From the NCBI RefSeq assembly GCF_000337335.1, contig NZ_AOJN01000018.1, positions 1-64,000 on the forward strand: a stretch of 64,000 nt of DNA, in the 5' to 3' direction. Positions 1 through 8,826 of the stretch are shown one piece after another. The position numbers and the translations under genes are program-made. Under the pieces are notes generated by a model. The model saw only the letters and a program-made list of their open reading frames with translations. It searched no databases and was not told the DNA's origin. This DNA is from Halorubrum distributum JCM 10118. GTDB lineage: Archaea; Halobacteriota; Halobacteria; Halobacteriales; Haloferacaceae. The first letter of the stretch is position 1, and each line of letters starts with the position of its first letter.

Positions 1-10
1 GCCCGCTCAG

Positions 11-29
11 AGATGTGTATAAGAGACAG
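11..29 (+). other. Nextera/Tn5 mosaic-end adapter (library artefact)
   Basis: Bases 11-29 match the 19-base mosaic end AGATGTGTATAAGAGACAG exactly. This is the transposon end used in Nextera tagmentation libraries. The ten bases before it resemble a degraded adapter rather than haloarchaeal sequence. Translation of this stretch gives the well-known artefact peptides MCIRDR on the plus strand and VSYTHL on the minus strand. Genomic sequence therefore begins at about base 30. Confidence 0.95.
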
Positions 30-1128
30 GTTCCTGACGGGGCGGCTGAAGCACGGTGACAGGGACCTCACCTCCACGCAGCGACTCCTGTTGTCGGCGA
101 CGGTCGGCGTCGCGACCGCGGTTGGCGCCCTCACGCTGATCGCGGTGTGGGACCGGAGCGGCGCCCTGTTCAAGGCCGCGCAGTCGGCGCTGACCGCCAA
201 CCAGGTGTCGAACGTCGTCCTCGCCGTGATCCTCCTCGCGATCGCGTACGCGCTCACGGACTTCCTCGGGGGCGTCATCCGCGAGATCGGCGCCGAGAGC
301 GCGTCGATCTCCCAACACCAACAGGAGGTGATCCTGCGGGTCACGCAGCTGACCGTCTACACGTCGGCGATACTCGCGGTCGTCGGGCTGTTCACCGAGA
401 ACGTCGGCAGCCTCCTCGTCGGCGCGGGGTTCCTCGGGATCGTGGTCGGGATGGCGGCCCGGCAGACGCTCGGCGCGATCCTCGCGGGGTTCGTGCTGAT
501 GTTCTCGCGACCGTTCGAGGTCGGCGACTGGGTGGAGATCGGCGACCACGAGGGGACGGTGACGGAGATCTCGATCATGAGCACCCGGATCCGGTCGTTC
601 GACGGCGAGGTGATCACGATGCCGAACGACGACGTCCGCTCGGGGTCGATCGTCGACCGCTCGCGGCGGAACCGGCTGCGGATCGAAGTAGAGGTCGGCG
701 TCGACTACGACACCGACGTCGAACGCGCGGCCGCGGTCGTCGAGGCGGCGGCCGCCGACGTCGAGGACGTCGCCGAGATGCCCGAGCCGAACGCCGTGAC
801 GAAGCGCTTCGACGACTCGGCGGTCGTGTTGGGGCTCCGCTACTGGATCCGGAACCCGAGCATGCGGAAGCGCTGGCGGACCCAGACCGCCGCGATGAAC
901 GCGATGAAGGACGCGCTCGAAGACGAGGGGATCGTCATCCCGTTCCCGCAGCAGACGCTCTCCGCCCGCGCAGAGGGCGCTTCCGGGCCGCAGCTGGACG
1001 CTTCGGTCGAGGGCCGCGCGGCGACGCGAGACGGGTCCGCGTCCGCGGGCGACGGCGGCTCGGAAGACGCCGACGACGGAGGCTCTGTGAGCGCGAGCGA
1101 CGGGGGCTCGGAGGGCGACGGCCGATGA
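30..1128 (+). CDS. MscS-family mechanosensitive channel, 5' truncated by contig edge
   Basis: Small-conductance mechanosensitive channel that would release solutes across the cytoplasmic membrane on hypo-osmotic shock. The visible part has about three hydrophobic segments. The last is a Gly/Ala-rich pore-lining helix (GIVVGMAARQTLGAILAGF) running into the beta domain (RPFEVGDWVEIGDHEGTV). An alpha/beta C-terminal domain follows, and then a disordered tail rich in Ser, Gly and Asp. The true N-terminus is lost because the contig starts inside the gene, directly after adapter sequence, so any start codon upstream of base 30 is artificial. The stop overlaps the start of the following methyltransferase gene (ATGA), so the two are probably co-translated. 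Confidence 0.9.
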
Positions 1129-1742
1129 CCGGCGGCGGGGGCGAGCGCGACGCCGCGAGCGACCGCGGCGGCGACCTCGCGGCGCTTCGCGGCGCCGACG
1201 ACGCCGCTGTCTACCAGCCCGCCGAGGACTCCGGGCTGCTCGCGGAGGCGGCGGTCGCGGAGGCGCACGGGCGCGTGCTGGAGGTCGGGACGGGCTCTGG
1301 GTGGGTCGCCGAGCGGGTCGCGACCGAGCGCGACCTCGACGTGGTCGGCAGCGACCTCAACCCGCACGCGGCACGGCAGGCCCGCGAGCGGGGCGTCGAG
1401 GCCGTCGTCGCCGACCTCCTCTCGCCGTTCCGCGCGGACGCGTTCGACGCGGTGTGTTTCAACCCGCCGTACCTGCCGACCGACCCGGACAACGAGTGGG
1501 ACGACTGGATGGAGCACGCGCTCTCGGGCGGCGAGTCGGGCCGCGAGCTCATCGAGCCGTTCCTCGCTGACGTGGGGCGCGTCCTCGCGCCCGACGGCGT
1601 CGTCCTGCTCTTGGTCTCCTCGCTCACCGGGTACGACGAGGTGCTCGCCCTGGTCGAGGACGCGGGGTTCGACCACGAGCCGGTCGTCGAGGAGTCGTTC
1701 CCGTTCGAGACGCTCACGGTGCTGGCGCTGCGGCGGGCGTAG
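1125..1742 (+). CDS. HemK2/Mtq2-like class I methyltransferase
   Basis: SAM-dependent methyltransferase of 205 residues. It has a Rossmann motif I (VLEVGTGSGWVAERVA), an acidic motif (VVGSDLNPHA) and the NPPY signature (CFNPPYLPTDPDNEWDD) typical of enzymes that methylate glutamine or lysine side chains. The archaeal HemK2/Mtq2 group modifies the GGQ motif of release factor aRF1 and related proteins. The ATG at 1125 is chosen because it overlaps the upstream stop in an ATGA and is followed by a short Gly-rich leader before the domain. An aRF1 role is inferred from the family; the substrate cannot be read from sequence. Confidence 0.87.
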   Translation: MTGGGGERDAASDRGGDLAALRGADDAAVYQPAEDSGLLAEAAVAEAHGRVLEVGTGSGWVAERVATERDLDVVGSDLNPHAARQARERGVEAVVADLLSPFRADAFDAVCFNPPYLPTDPDNEWDDWMEHALSGGESGRELIEPFLADVGRVLAPDGVVLLLVSSLTGYDEVLALVEDAGFDHEPVVEESFPFETLTVLALRRA

Positions 1743-1789
1743 CGCTCCGTCGCGCACTCAATTACCTTCGGACATAATTCGTATTAGCA

Positions 1790-1798
1790 AATATTATA
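1790..1798 (+). promoter_or_regulatory. TATA-box promoter of the methionine synthase pair
   Basis: An AT-rich stretch (AATATTATA) lies about 25-30 bases before the ATG at 1823 in an otherwise GC-rich gap. This spacing fits an archaeal TATA box driving a nearly leaderless transcript. Upstream bases 1765-1790 are also AT-rich and could hold a BRE or operator. Confidence 0.55.
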
Positions 1799-1822
1799 CG
1801 ACGGCATATCTAACGGACGGTG

Positions 1823-2839
1823 ATGACCGAACGTGTCGCGGCGACGCCGGGGCTGTATCCGCTCCCGGACCGGGCGAAAGAGACGCTCTCCGACCTGAAG
1901 GGCCACCAGAAGGGCGACCTCCTGAGCGGCGACGAGAGCGAGGCGATCGTCGCAGAGTACGACGAGGTACGCGCCGAGTACGTCGACCACCAGCTGGACG
2001 CCGGCCTCGACCTGATCTCCGAGGGGCAGGGCCGCTGGGACGACATGATCGCGCACCCGCTGACCGTCAGCGACGCCGTCGAGACAGGCGGGATCGTGCG
2101 GTACTACGACAACAACAACTTCTACCGCGACCCGCGCGTCGCCGACGACCTCGGCTTCTCCGGCGACGTGGCCGGCGAACTGTCCGACGCGGCCGACCTG
2201 CTCGCGGACGCCGACGGCGCCGCCGACGCGTCGCTCGCGGCGACGCTCCCCGGGCCGTACTCGCTCGCGGACCTCGCGACGGACGAGCACTACGGCGACG
2301 AGGCCGAGTTTCAGGCGGCGATCGCCGAGTTCCTCGCCGGCGAGGTCGCGGCGTTCCCGGCCCACGAGACGCTGTTCCTCCTCGAGCCGTCGCTCGTCAC
2401 GAACCCGCCCGCCGAGGGCGACGAGTCGAGCGCGACGGACGCGATCGCGACGGTCGCCGACGCGACCGACGCCGACGTGGTCGTCCAGACGTTCTACGGC
2501 GCGCTCGGCGAGAAGCTGTACGCGCACCTCGTCGACGAGGCGGGCGCGGACGCGCTCGGGCTCGACCTCGTCGCCGGCGATCGCGACGACACCGTCTACA
2601 ACGTTCAGGAGTTCGGCTCGACCGACTCGCTGTCGCTCGGGCTCGTCGACGGGCAGAACACGCTCGTCGAGGACGCGGAGACGGTCGCGGAGCGCGTCGA
2701 GTGGTTCGAGGAACAGATCCCGCTCGAGGGGTTCGACCGGACCTACCTCACGCCGAACACCGAGCTGTTCTACCTGCCGACGAACAAGTACCGCGAGAAG
2801 CTGAACGCGCTCGCCGCCGCCGCGGAGGTGCTCGACTGA
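1823..2839 (+). CDS. Cobalamin-independent methionine synthase, N-terminal-type subunit
   Basis: A 338-residue TIM-barrel protein related to the N-terminal half of MetE. It matches that half in features such as TPGLYPLPDRAKETL, the segment LDAGLDLISEGQGRWDDM and the barrel strand VVVQTFYGAL. In bacteria the N- and C-halves are one polypeptide of about 750 residues; here they are separate genes whose stop and start codons share one base (TGATG at 2837-2841). It probably works with the downstream subunit in methionine synthesis, but whether it contributes to folate binding or to a different methyl donor is unknown. A GTG three bases upstream (1820) is an alternative start. Confidence 0.82.
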   Translation: MTERVAATPGLYPLPDRAKETLSDLKGHQKGDLLSGDESEAIVAEYDEVRAEYVDHQLDAGLDLISEGQGRWDDMIAHPLTVSDAVETGGIVRYYDNNNFYRDPRVADDLGFSGDVAGELSDAADLLADADGAADASLAATLPGPYSLADLATDEHYGDEAEFQAAIAEFLAGEVAAFPAHETLFLLEPSLVTNPPAEGDESSATDAIATVADATDADVVVQTFYGALGEKLYAHLVDEAGADALGLDLVAGDRDDTVYNVQEFGSTDSLSLGLVDGQNTLVEDAETVAERVEWFEEQIPLEGFDRTYLTPNTELFYLPTNKYREKLNALAAAAEVLD

Positions 2840-3912
2840 TGGTCAGAAACCCCGAAGCCAACCGCGACCAGTTCCGCCCGCACGACCACCCGAACGACGC
2901 GTTCCTGCTGACGACCGTCGTCGGCTCCTACCCGAAGCCGAAGTGGCTCAACCGGGCCGACGAGCTGGTCGACGACCCCGACTCGAAGTTCGACGCGTCC
3001 GACCTCGAAGAGGCCCACGACGACGCCTGTCGGCTCATCACGCACGAGCACGAGCGCGCCGGCCTCGACACGGTCGTCGACGGCGAGATGCGCCGCAACG
3101 AGATGGTGGAGTTCTTCGCCGACCGCATCGACGGCTACGAGTTCAACGGCCCCGTGAAGGTGTGGGGCCACAACTACTTCGACAAGCCCAGCGTGGTCGA
3201 GGAGGTCGCGTACGACGAGCCGTGGCTCGTCGACGAGTTCGAGTTCACCTCGAACGTCGCCGAGCGCCCCGTCAAGGTCCCGGTCACGGGGCCGTACACG
3301 CTCGGCTTCTGGGCGTTCAACGAGGCGTACCCCTCCACCGAGGAGCTCGTCTACGACCTCGCGGACCTCGTCAACGAGGAGGTCGAGAAGCTCGTCGAGG
3401 CGGGCGCGCGCTACATCCAGATCGACGAGCCCGCGCTCGCGACGACCCCGGAGGACCACGCCATCGTCGGCGAGGCGCTCGAACGCATCGCCGCGGGTAT
3501 CCCCGAGGAGGTCCGCATCGGCCTCCACGTCTGTTACGGCGACTACTCGCGGATCTACCCCGAGATCAACGACTACCCGATCGACGAGTTCGACGTGGAA
3601 CTGTGCAACGGCGACTTCGAGCAGATCCCGACGTTCACCGACCCCGAGTTCGAGCCCGACCTCGCGCTCGGCGTCGTCGACGCGCACACCGCCGAGGTCG
3701 AGTCGGTCGCAGAGATCAAGGAGAACATCCGCCAAGGCCTCCGCGTCGTCCCGCCGGAGAAGCTCACGATCTCCCCCGACTGCGGGCTGAAGCTCCTCCC
3801 GCGCGACGTCGCGTACGGCAAGACCGAGAACATGGTGACCGCGGTCCGCGAGGTCGAGGCCGAGATCGATTCCGGCGAGATCGACCTCGATAACCCACTC
3901 GCTGACGACTGA
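2839..3912 (+). CDS. metE: Cobalamin-independent methionine synthase, catalytic subunit
   Basis: The 357-residue C-terminal, zinc-binding half of MetE, which transfers a methyl group to homocysteine. The family motifs are visible: TTVVGSYPKPKWL near residue 30, DGEMRRNEMVEFFA, the substrate/metal strand IQIDEPALATTP, LHVCYGDYSRIYP with the first zinc cysteine, and SPDCGLKLLPR near residue 312 with the second. The usual Glu and His ligands lie in the same strands. Translational coupling to the N-terminal-type subunit indicates a heteromeric enzyme. Archaeal MetE of this size may use a methyl donor other than methyl-folate polyglutamate; the donor is not determinable here. Confidence 0.9.
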   Translation: MVRNPEANRDQFRPHDHPNDAFLLTTVVGSYPKPKWLNRADELVDDPDSKFDASDLEEAHDDACRLITHEHERAGLDTVVDGEMRRNEMVEFFADRIDGYEFNGPVKVWGHNYFDKPSVVEEVAYDEPWLVDEFEFTSNVAERPVKVPVTGPYTLGFWAFNEAYPSTEELVYDLADLVNEEVEKLVEAGARYIQIDEPALATTPEDHAIVGEALERIAAGIPEEVRIGLHVCYGDYSRIYPEINDYPIDEFDVELCNGDFEQIPTFTDPEFEPDLALGVVDAHTAEVESVAEIKENIRQGLRVVPPEKLTISPDCGLKLLPRDVAYGKTENMVTAVREVEAEIDSGEIDLDNPLADD

Positions 3913-4008
3913 CACGGCGCCGTCGAACCACTCTTCGTGAGCTCGCCGCTCTCAGTCCAGCGGAACATCCGGATTGCGTCCGAACGTTTACTACGGCGGG
4001 CACACTCG

Positions 4009-4224
4009 ATGCCCATCGTGAGTCGCGTTCGGTTGCTAGAGAGCCCCTTCGTTCGATGGGCGATCGCCGTCCTCTATCTCGCGACGTCGCTGTTCTTACT
4101 GATCGTGGTCGGTGACCTGCCGAAGCCGGATCAGATCGCGGTGACGATCACCTGTGTGATCGGGTTCTTCGTGGTCCCGATAGCGCTGAAGGGGTACGTG
4201 AATTCGGCGCCGGAAGAGTACTGA
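4009..4224 (+). CDS. Small two-helix membrane protein
   Basis: A 71-residue protein with two predicted transmembrane segments (VRWAIAVLYLATSLFLLIVV and ITCVIGFFVVPIALKG) separated by a short polar loop. The ATG at 4009 is preferred over an in-frame GTG at 3937 because the AT-rich CGTTTACTA lies about 22-30 bases upstream, as expected for a leaderless gene, and because the extra N-terminal residues look non-coding. I do not recognise the family. It stands alone between metE and the isomerase gene. Confidence 0.7.
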   Translation: MPIVSRVRLLESPFVRWAIAVLYLATSLFLLIVVGDLPKPDQIAVTITCVIGFFVVPIALKGYVNSAPEEY

Positions 4225-4357
4225 CGGACCCGAGACGGTGCCGCTGCGCTGCGCGTGCCCCGACGGACCCGTTCTGAGCCCGGACCAACGGGGAATCCCG
4301 ACGCGGCACCGCCGAGCCGGCGACACCATTTATGCGATCGCCGCACCCACCGCCGAC

Positions 4358-5107
4358 ATGGACATCGGCGTGACCGTCGGCGACGACCTCGACCGCCTCG
4401 CGGCGTCGCCGGCGCGGTTCGACTTCTGCGAACTCGGCGTCGGCGAGCCGACGCTCGTCCCGGGCGAGATCGACCCCGACCGCCTGACGGACGCGCTCGC
4501 CGGCCGCGACCTGCTCGTCCACCTCCCGTACAGCCAGCGCCTGGCGACGTACGTCCCGGAGGTGAACGACGCCATCGTCGACTACCAGCGCCGCCTTTTA
4601 ACTGCGGCCGGCGACCTCGGCGCGGAGAAGGCGGTCCTCCACGCCACCTCCGCCGACCGCGACGACGTGAACTTCAGGGAGACCGCCGGCGAGCAGCTCC
4701 GCCGGGTCGCGGACGCCGGCCGCGAGGCGGGCGTCGAGGTCGTCGTGGAGAACGTCGGCCACCAGCACGCGGGGCTCCAGCTCTCCGTCCTCGGCGACCT
4801 CGCTCGCGAGACGGACACGCCGGTCTGCTTCGACGTCGGGCACGCGTACATGGAAGGCGGAAACAAGGCGATCAAGCGGTTCCTCCGGAGCCACGGGGAC
4901 CGGGTCTCACACCTCCACTGTCACGACGTCCGCCGCCGCGGCGACACGCACCTCCCGGTGGGCGCCGGCGAGGTCGACTACGACCTCGTCGAGTCCGAGC
5001 TCGCCGACTTCGACGGGACGGTCGCGCTGGAGGTGTTCACCGACGACGAGACGCTCCTCCTCGATTCGGCCGAGCGCGTCGCCGACCGGCTCGGGGCGTC
5101 GTTTTAA
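4358..5107 (+). CDS. Sugar-phosphate isomerase/epimerase-like TIM-barrel protein
   Basis: A 249-residue xylose-isomerase-like TIM barrel of the AP endonuclease 2 superfamily. Metal-binding features are present: a conserved Glu in VVVENVGHQHAG, FDVGHAYMEGG, HLHCHDVRRRGDTHLPVGAGEVDY and the closing EVFTDDETLL. These would hold divalent metals at the barrel mouth. The start ATG at 4358 begins MDIGVTVGDDL, the first barrel strand; an upstream in-frame extension from 4238 is rejected as it has no domain content and crosses a likely promoter (CATTTATGC at 4327). Substrate is unknown. Confidence 0.82.
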   Translation: MDIGVTVGDDLDRLAASPARFDFCELGVGEPTLVPGEIDPDRLTDALAGRDLLVHLPYSQRLATYVPEVNDAIVDYQRRLLTAAGDLGAEKAVLHATSADRDDVNFRETAGEQLRRVADAGREAGVEVVVENVGHQHAGLQLSVLGDLARETDTPVCFDVGHAYMEGGNKAIKRFLRSHGDRVSHLHCHDVRRRGDTHLPVGAGEVDYDLVESELADFDGTVALEVFTDDETLLLDSAERVADRLGASF

Positions 5108-5116
5108 AAGTGTGAC

Positions 5117-5965
5117 TCAGTTCGGCCGGTCGTCAGAGTCGTCGGCGTCCGCGCCGTCCGCGCCGTCCGCGTTCCTCTCCTCGTCCACGGCGCCTTCCGC
5201 GTCGTCGTCCTCGACGGGAGCGTTCTCGCCAGCGTCCGGTTCGACCTCGTCGCCGTCGATCTGGCGCTTTATCGACTCCAGCTCGGACTCGACGTCGACC
5301 TCCGGCGGGTCGTCGGCGTCCTCGGCCGCCTCGCCCTCGGACGCGGCGTCCTCGGCGTCCTCGTCGGGATCGGTCACGTGAATCTGAACCGGGTCGGTGT
5401 CGTCGTCTCGGTCGGCGCCTCCCTCGTTCCGCGGTGGGTTCTCGTCACTCCGGCTCTCGTCGCGGTCCCGCCCGAGCCGCCGGTCTCGCGCCGCGTCCGC
5501 CTCCCGTCGCCCCTCGTCGATCCGGGACTCGATCTCCGCGGTGAGGTCGCGCGCGTCGGCGATGATCGAGCGCGAGGCGGCCTCCTCCGGGAGGTCGGCC
5601 TCCGAGAGCGCGGTCCGGAGCTCCGAGAGCGACCGCGAGAGCCCGGCGGTCGCGCCGTCGCGGACGTCCGCGAGCCGGTCGCCGGCGCCCTCCGCGCCCT
5701 CGGCGACGCTCCGGCCGGGGTCCGCGAGCCGGAGGGTGCCCTGAAGCAGTTCGAGCGACTTGATCGTCGTCTCCAGGAGGGCGATTATCGTCGGGATGGT
5801 GTACTGCTCGGTGAACCGCACGAGCTCCGAGAGCCGGGGCGGCCGCGGGGGCCCGCGGCGGTCGCGCTCGGTCTCCCGGAGGTCGGCGCGGAGCTCGCTC
5901 AGCACGTCTTCGAGCTCGTCGAGCCGCTCCTCGAGGTCGTCGTCGCGTGGGTCGCGGGAACTCAT
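5117..5965 (-). CDS. Conserved acidic coiled-coil protein, function unknown
   Basis: A 282-residue protein made of an N-terminal coiled coil (residues about 8-40, LEERLDELEDVLSELRADL), a more conserved core (LSELVRFTEQYTIPTIIALL and ELLQGTLRLADPGRS), further heptad-like helices, and a long disordered acidic C-terminal tail. The core is long and only mildly hydrophobic, so it may be amphipathic and membrane-associated rather than transmembrane. It resembles a haloarchaea-restricted uncharacterised family; I do not assign a function. It converges on the isomerase gene with a nine-base gap. Confidence 0.8.
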   Translation of the reverse strand: MSSRDPRDDDLEERLDELEDVLSELRADLRETERDRRGPPRPPRLSELVRFTEQYTIPTIIALLETTIKSLELLQGTLRLADPGRSVAEGAEGAGDRLADVRDGATAGLSRSLSELRTALSEADLPEEAASRSIIADARDLTAEIESRIDEGRREADAARDRRLGRDRDESRSDENPPRNEGGADRDDDTDPVQIHVTDPDEDAEDAASEGEAAEDADDPPEVDVESELESIKRQIDGDEVEPDAGENAPVEDDDAEGAVDEERNADGADGADADDSDDRPN

Positions 5966-6038
5966 GCCGCGTCGTAGACGGTCCGCGGATAAAAAGCCCG
6001 GCAGCGCCGCGGGGGCCCCGCGGGCCGGTCCGCTCCGC

Positions 6039-7283
6039 TCAGAACCCCTCGCGCAGAAAGGTCCGCCGCGGCGGGAACAGGGCGGCGAGGTCGGCCGCGA
6101 GCCCGTCGGGCGCGCCGTCGGCGAGGCCGAGCGCGGCGTGCGCCCGGAGGTCGTCGACGTCGCGGTAGCCGGCGTACAGCTGCGAGAGCGCGCCGATACC
6201 GGCGCTCACGTCGGCGTCGACCGAGCCGGAGACGTCGGGGTCGACCCGTTCGGCGTCGACCGCGCCGTCCGCGACGGCCACCCGGACCGGTCGCTCGTGC
6301 CAGTCGACGAGGGGGTCGTCGACCGCGAGCGCGAACGCCGTCTCGAGGTCGGGGTCCGGATCGAGCGCGGCCAGCGCGGCGGGCACGTCGACCAGTCGGA
6401 ACATCGGGCCGGCGCGGACCTCCTCCGTCACCTCGCGCGGGTCGTCCACGCGGTCGAGGAGGCTCACGTCCGCGGGGAGCCGGAGCCGGACGCGCTCGAC
6501 CTGCGAGTCGTGGTCTCGGCAGAACCGAAACACCAGGTCCCAGTCGGCGGGGTCGGCGACGGCGGCGTCGGAGACGACCATCGCGCGCCCGTCGCCGTCG
6601 TCACGCTCCTCGAACGTGTACGACAGGAGCGCCTGGAGGTCGCCGTCGCGCTCGAAGCCGTAGACGTACGGGTCCGTCTTCCACCCGCGGAGGGTGCGCT
6701 CGCGCCACCACGGCTCCGTGCGGGCCAGCGTGAAGTCGTAGCGCTCCGCGGTCGCGGCCAGCAGGTCGGCGGCCGCGTCGTAGTCGTCCTCGTCGAGTCG
6801 GCGGAACTCGCCCGCCTCGTCGCCCCTGTCGCTCGCTTCGGCCGCGAACGCCAGCTGCTCGGGGGGCGTCTTCACCCAGCGGTACCGGTTCACGGTCGCC
6901 CAGCCGTAGCGCCGGTAGAACGGGTGCTCGAAGGGCCACAACACGGAGAAGCGCACGCCGTCGCCGCGGTACTCCGTTACCGACTCGCGGAGGAGCCGCT
7001 CGATGTGGCCCTGCCGCCGGTGTTCGGGCGGCGAAGCGACCGCGGAGAGGCCGGCGGCGTCCCGGTCGCGCCCGCGGATCCGGAGCGTGAAGTCGTGGTG
7101 GCCGCACACCGCCACCGGCTCGTCGCCGTCGAACAGGCCCCGGTAGTCCGCGAGGTGCTCGCGGTCGTCGTCGTCTTCCTCGGGGTCGTAGGGGCCCTCC
7201 TCGGGCGAGAAGGCGTAGCGCATGAACGCGCTGAACTCGTCGTCGCGCTCCTCGGGGAAGGGCCGGTAGTCGAGGTCGCCCAT
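6039..7283 (-). CDS. Eis-like GNAT N-acetyltransferase
   Basis: A 414-residue protein with the layout of the Eis family: an N-terminal GNAT domain with the acetyl-CoA segment VASPPEHRRQGHIERLL, a second degenerate GNAT domain containing RYGWATVNRYRWVK, and a C-terminal SCP2-like sterol-carrier fold. Bacterial Eis proteins acetylate amines on aminoglycosides or proteins; the haloarchaeal substrate is unknown. It is monocistronic with a short AT-rich element (GTTTATCG) just upstream of the ATG on the minus strand. Confidence 0.85.
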   Translation of the reverse strand: MGDLDYRPFPEERDDEFSAFMRYAFSPEEGPYDPEEDDDDREHLADYRGLFDGDEPVAVCGHHDFTLRIRGRDRDAAGLSAVASPPEHRRQGHIERLLRESVTEYRGDGVRFSVLWPFEHPFYRRYGWATVNRYRWVKTPPEQLAFAAEASDRGDEAGEFRRLDEDDYDAAADLLAATAERYDFTLARTEPWWRERTLRGWKTDPYVYGFERDGDLQALLSYTFEERDDGDGRAMVVSDAAVADPADWDLVFRFCRDHDSQVERVRLRLPADVSLLDRVDDPREVTEEVRAGPMFRLVDVPAALAALDPDPDLETAFALAVDDPLVDWHERPVRVAVADGAVDAERVDPDVSGSVDADVSAGIGALSQLYAGYRDVDDLRAHAALGLADGAPDGLAADLAALFPPRRTFLREGF

Positions 7284-7376
7284 ACGCCGACGGCGCCCGC
7301 GAGCCCGATAAACCTTCCCGGCGCCTGCGTGTGGTTCTCAACCTCGCGGCGCCGGCGGTCGGCCGGGCGACCCGTC

Positions 7377-8477
7377 TCAGTCGTAGCGCCCGCGGCGGTA
7401 CTGGACCGGCCACTCGGCCTCTTCGCCGAGCTCGTGGGCGGCCTCCAGCGGCCAGTAGGGGTGTCGGAGCATCTCGCGGCCGAGCGCGACGAGGTCCGCC
7501 CGCTCGTTTCGGACCAGCGCGTCGGCGTGGGTCGGCTCCGTGATCCCGCCGACCGCGGCGACGGGCACGTCGGCCCCCTCGCGGATCGCCTCGGCGTAGG
7601 GCACTTGGTACCCCGGGCCCGCGCTCGGGATCTCCTGGTCCGGGTGGATCCCGCCCCCCGAGACGTCGATCAGGTCGGCGCCGGCCTCGGCGAGGAGGGG
7701 CGCCAGCCGCACCGAGTCGTCCACGTCCCACGAGTCGCGGTCGGGGAGCCAGTCCGTCGCGGAGATGCGGACGAAGACGGGCTTCCCGTCGGGCCAGACT
7801 TCGCGGACGGCCTCGACGACCTCGCGGACGAGGCGGGTCCGGTTCTCGAAGCTCCCGCCGTACTCGTCGTCGCGGTCGTTGGTGACCGGCGAGAGGAACT
7901 GGTGGAGCAGGTAGCCGTGGGCCGCGTGGACCTCAGCGACCTCGAAGCCGACGTCGTGCGCGCGCTCCGCCGCGGCCGCGAACGCGTCGATCACCTCGTC
8001 GATCCCGTCGCCGTCGAGCCGGCGGGTGTCGGCCAGCTCGCTCTGGTCGACGTTCGGGTGGGGGTACGGCTCGTCGGTCGCGGAGACGGCCTCCCAGCCC
8101 GCCGGCTCGTCGGCGGGGATCGGACCGCTCCCCTCCGCCGGCGGCCGGTGGGAGGCCTTCCGGCCGGCGTGAGCCAGCTGGATCCCGGGCGTCGCGCCCT
8201 GTGAGCGGACGAAATCGACGATCGGTTCGATCGCCTCGGCGTGGTCGTCCGACCAGATCCCGAGGCAGTTCGGCGTGATGCGGCCGCGGTCCTCGACGGC
8301 GGTCGCCTCCGTCATCACGACCCCCGCGCCGCCGGCGGCGCGGGCGCCGAGGTGGACGCGGTGCCAGTCGTTCGCCAGCCCGTCCTCGGCGGAGTACTGG
8401 CACATCGGCGAGAGCATCACGCGGTTTCGGACCTCGGTGTCGCGAAGCGTGAGCGGCGTGAACAGCGTGTCGGTCAC
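7377..8477 (-). CDS. NADH:flavin oxidoreductase, Old Yellow Enzyme family (YqjM-like)
   Basis: A 366-residue FMN-dependent ene-reductase. Family features: N-terminal LFTPLTLRDTEVRNRVMLSPMCQYSAEDG split across strands one and two, with the YqjM-type Cys in SPMCQYS; a catalytic His pair region HLGARAAGGAGVVMTEATAV; PGIQLAHAGRKAS; EVHAAHGYLLHQFLSP; and the FMN-phosphate strand VPVAAVGGITEP. Length and motifs match the thermophilic-like/YqjM subclass that reduces alkenes activated by carbonyl groups using NAD(P)H. The physiological substrate is unknown. Confidence 0.92.
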   Translation of the reverse strand: MTDTLFTPLTLRDTEVRNRVMLSPMCQYSAEDGLANDWHRVHLGARAAGGAGVVMTEATAVEDRGRITPNCLGIWSDDHAEAIEPIVDFVRSQGATPGIQLAHAGRKASHRPPAEGSGPIPADEPAGWEAVSATDEPYPHPNVDQSELADTRRLDGDGIDEVIDAFAAAAERAHDVGFEVAEVHAAHGYLLHQFLSPVTNDRDDEYGGSFENRTRLVREVVEAVREVWPDGKPVFVRISATDWLPDRDSWDVDDSVRLAPLLAEAGADLIDVSGGGIHPDQEIPSAGPGYQVPYAEAIREGADVPVAAVGGITEPTHADALVRNERADLVALGREMLRHPYWPLEAAHELGEEAEWPVQYRRGRYD

Positions 8478-8590
8478 GGATCGCCGAACGGCCGCCGCGA
8501 GGTAAGTCCCACCGATCCCCCGCGCGGATCGCCGCCTGTGGTTTAGGCCGACCGAAATCTATAACACCGACGGACTCCGAGGGAGTCGTA

Positions 8591-8758
8591 ATGACAACGG
8601 GAGACCGGATCGAGCGGGACGCCGAACCGGCGGCCGACGAGCGGCCGACCGTCGCCGCGACCCGCTGTTCACAGGACCGGACCGTCTTCGCCGAACAGGG
8701 CAACACCGACGCGTGGATCGCGACCGACCTCACGGTCGATCTCGATCTCGAACGATAA
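8591..8758 (+). CDS. Small conserved haloarchaeal protein (DUF7331-like)
   Basis: An open frame of 55 codons with strong haloarchaeal codon use, encoding an acidic protein that contains VAATRCSQDRTVFAEQGNTD and WIATDLTVDLDLER. A TATA-like AATCTATAAC lies about 25 bases before the ATG, fitting a leaderless transcript. It resembles a family of very short haloarchaeal proteins with a single conserved Cys and a Trp-containing C-terminus. The function is unknown. Confidence 0.75.
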   Translation: MTTGDRIERDAEPAADERPTVAATRCSQDRTVFAEQGNTDAWIATDLTVDLDLER

Positions 8759-8826
8759 CGCGAAAATCCTCCGACCCCGCTGACGCCGCCCCCTCCACCT
8801 CTCCGCGTTCGCCGTTCAGCGGCGCT

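Noticed and set aside
7..549. Minus-strand frame ending PVSYTHL and plus-strand start MCIRDR
   Set aside because: Both peptides are translations of the Nextera adapter; the minus frame is an antisense shadow of the channel gene.
2770..3915. Long antisense frames over metE and many other genes
   Set aside because: High-GC codon bias produces long open frames on the opposite strand; they lack domains, and the sense frames carry complete family motifs.
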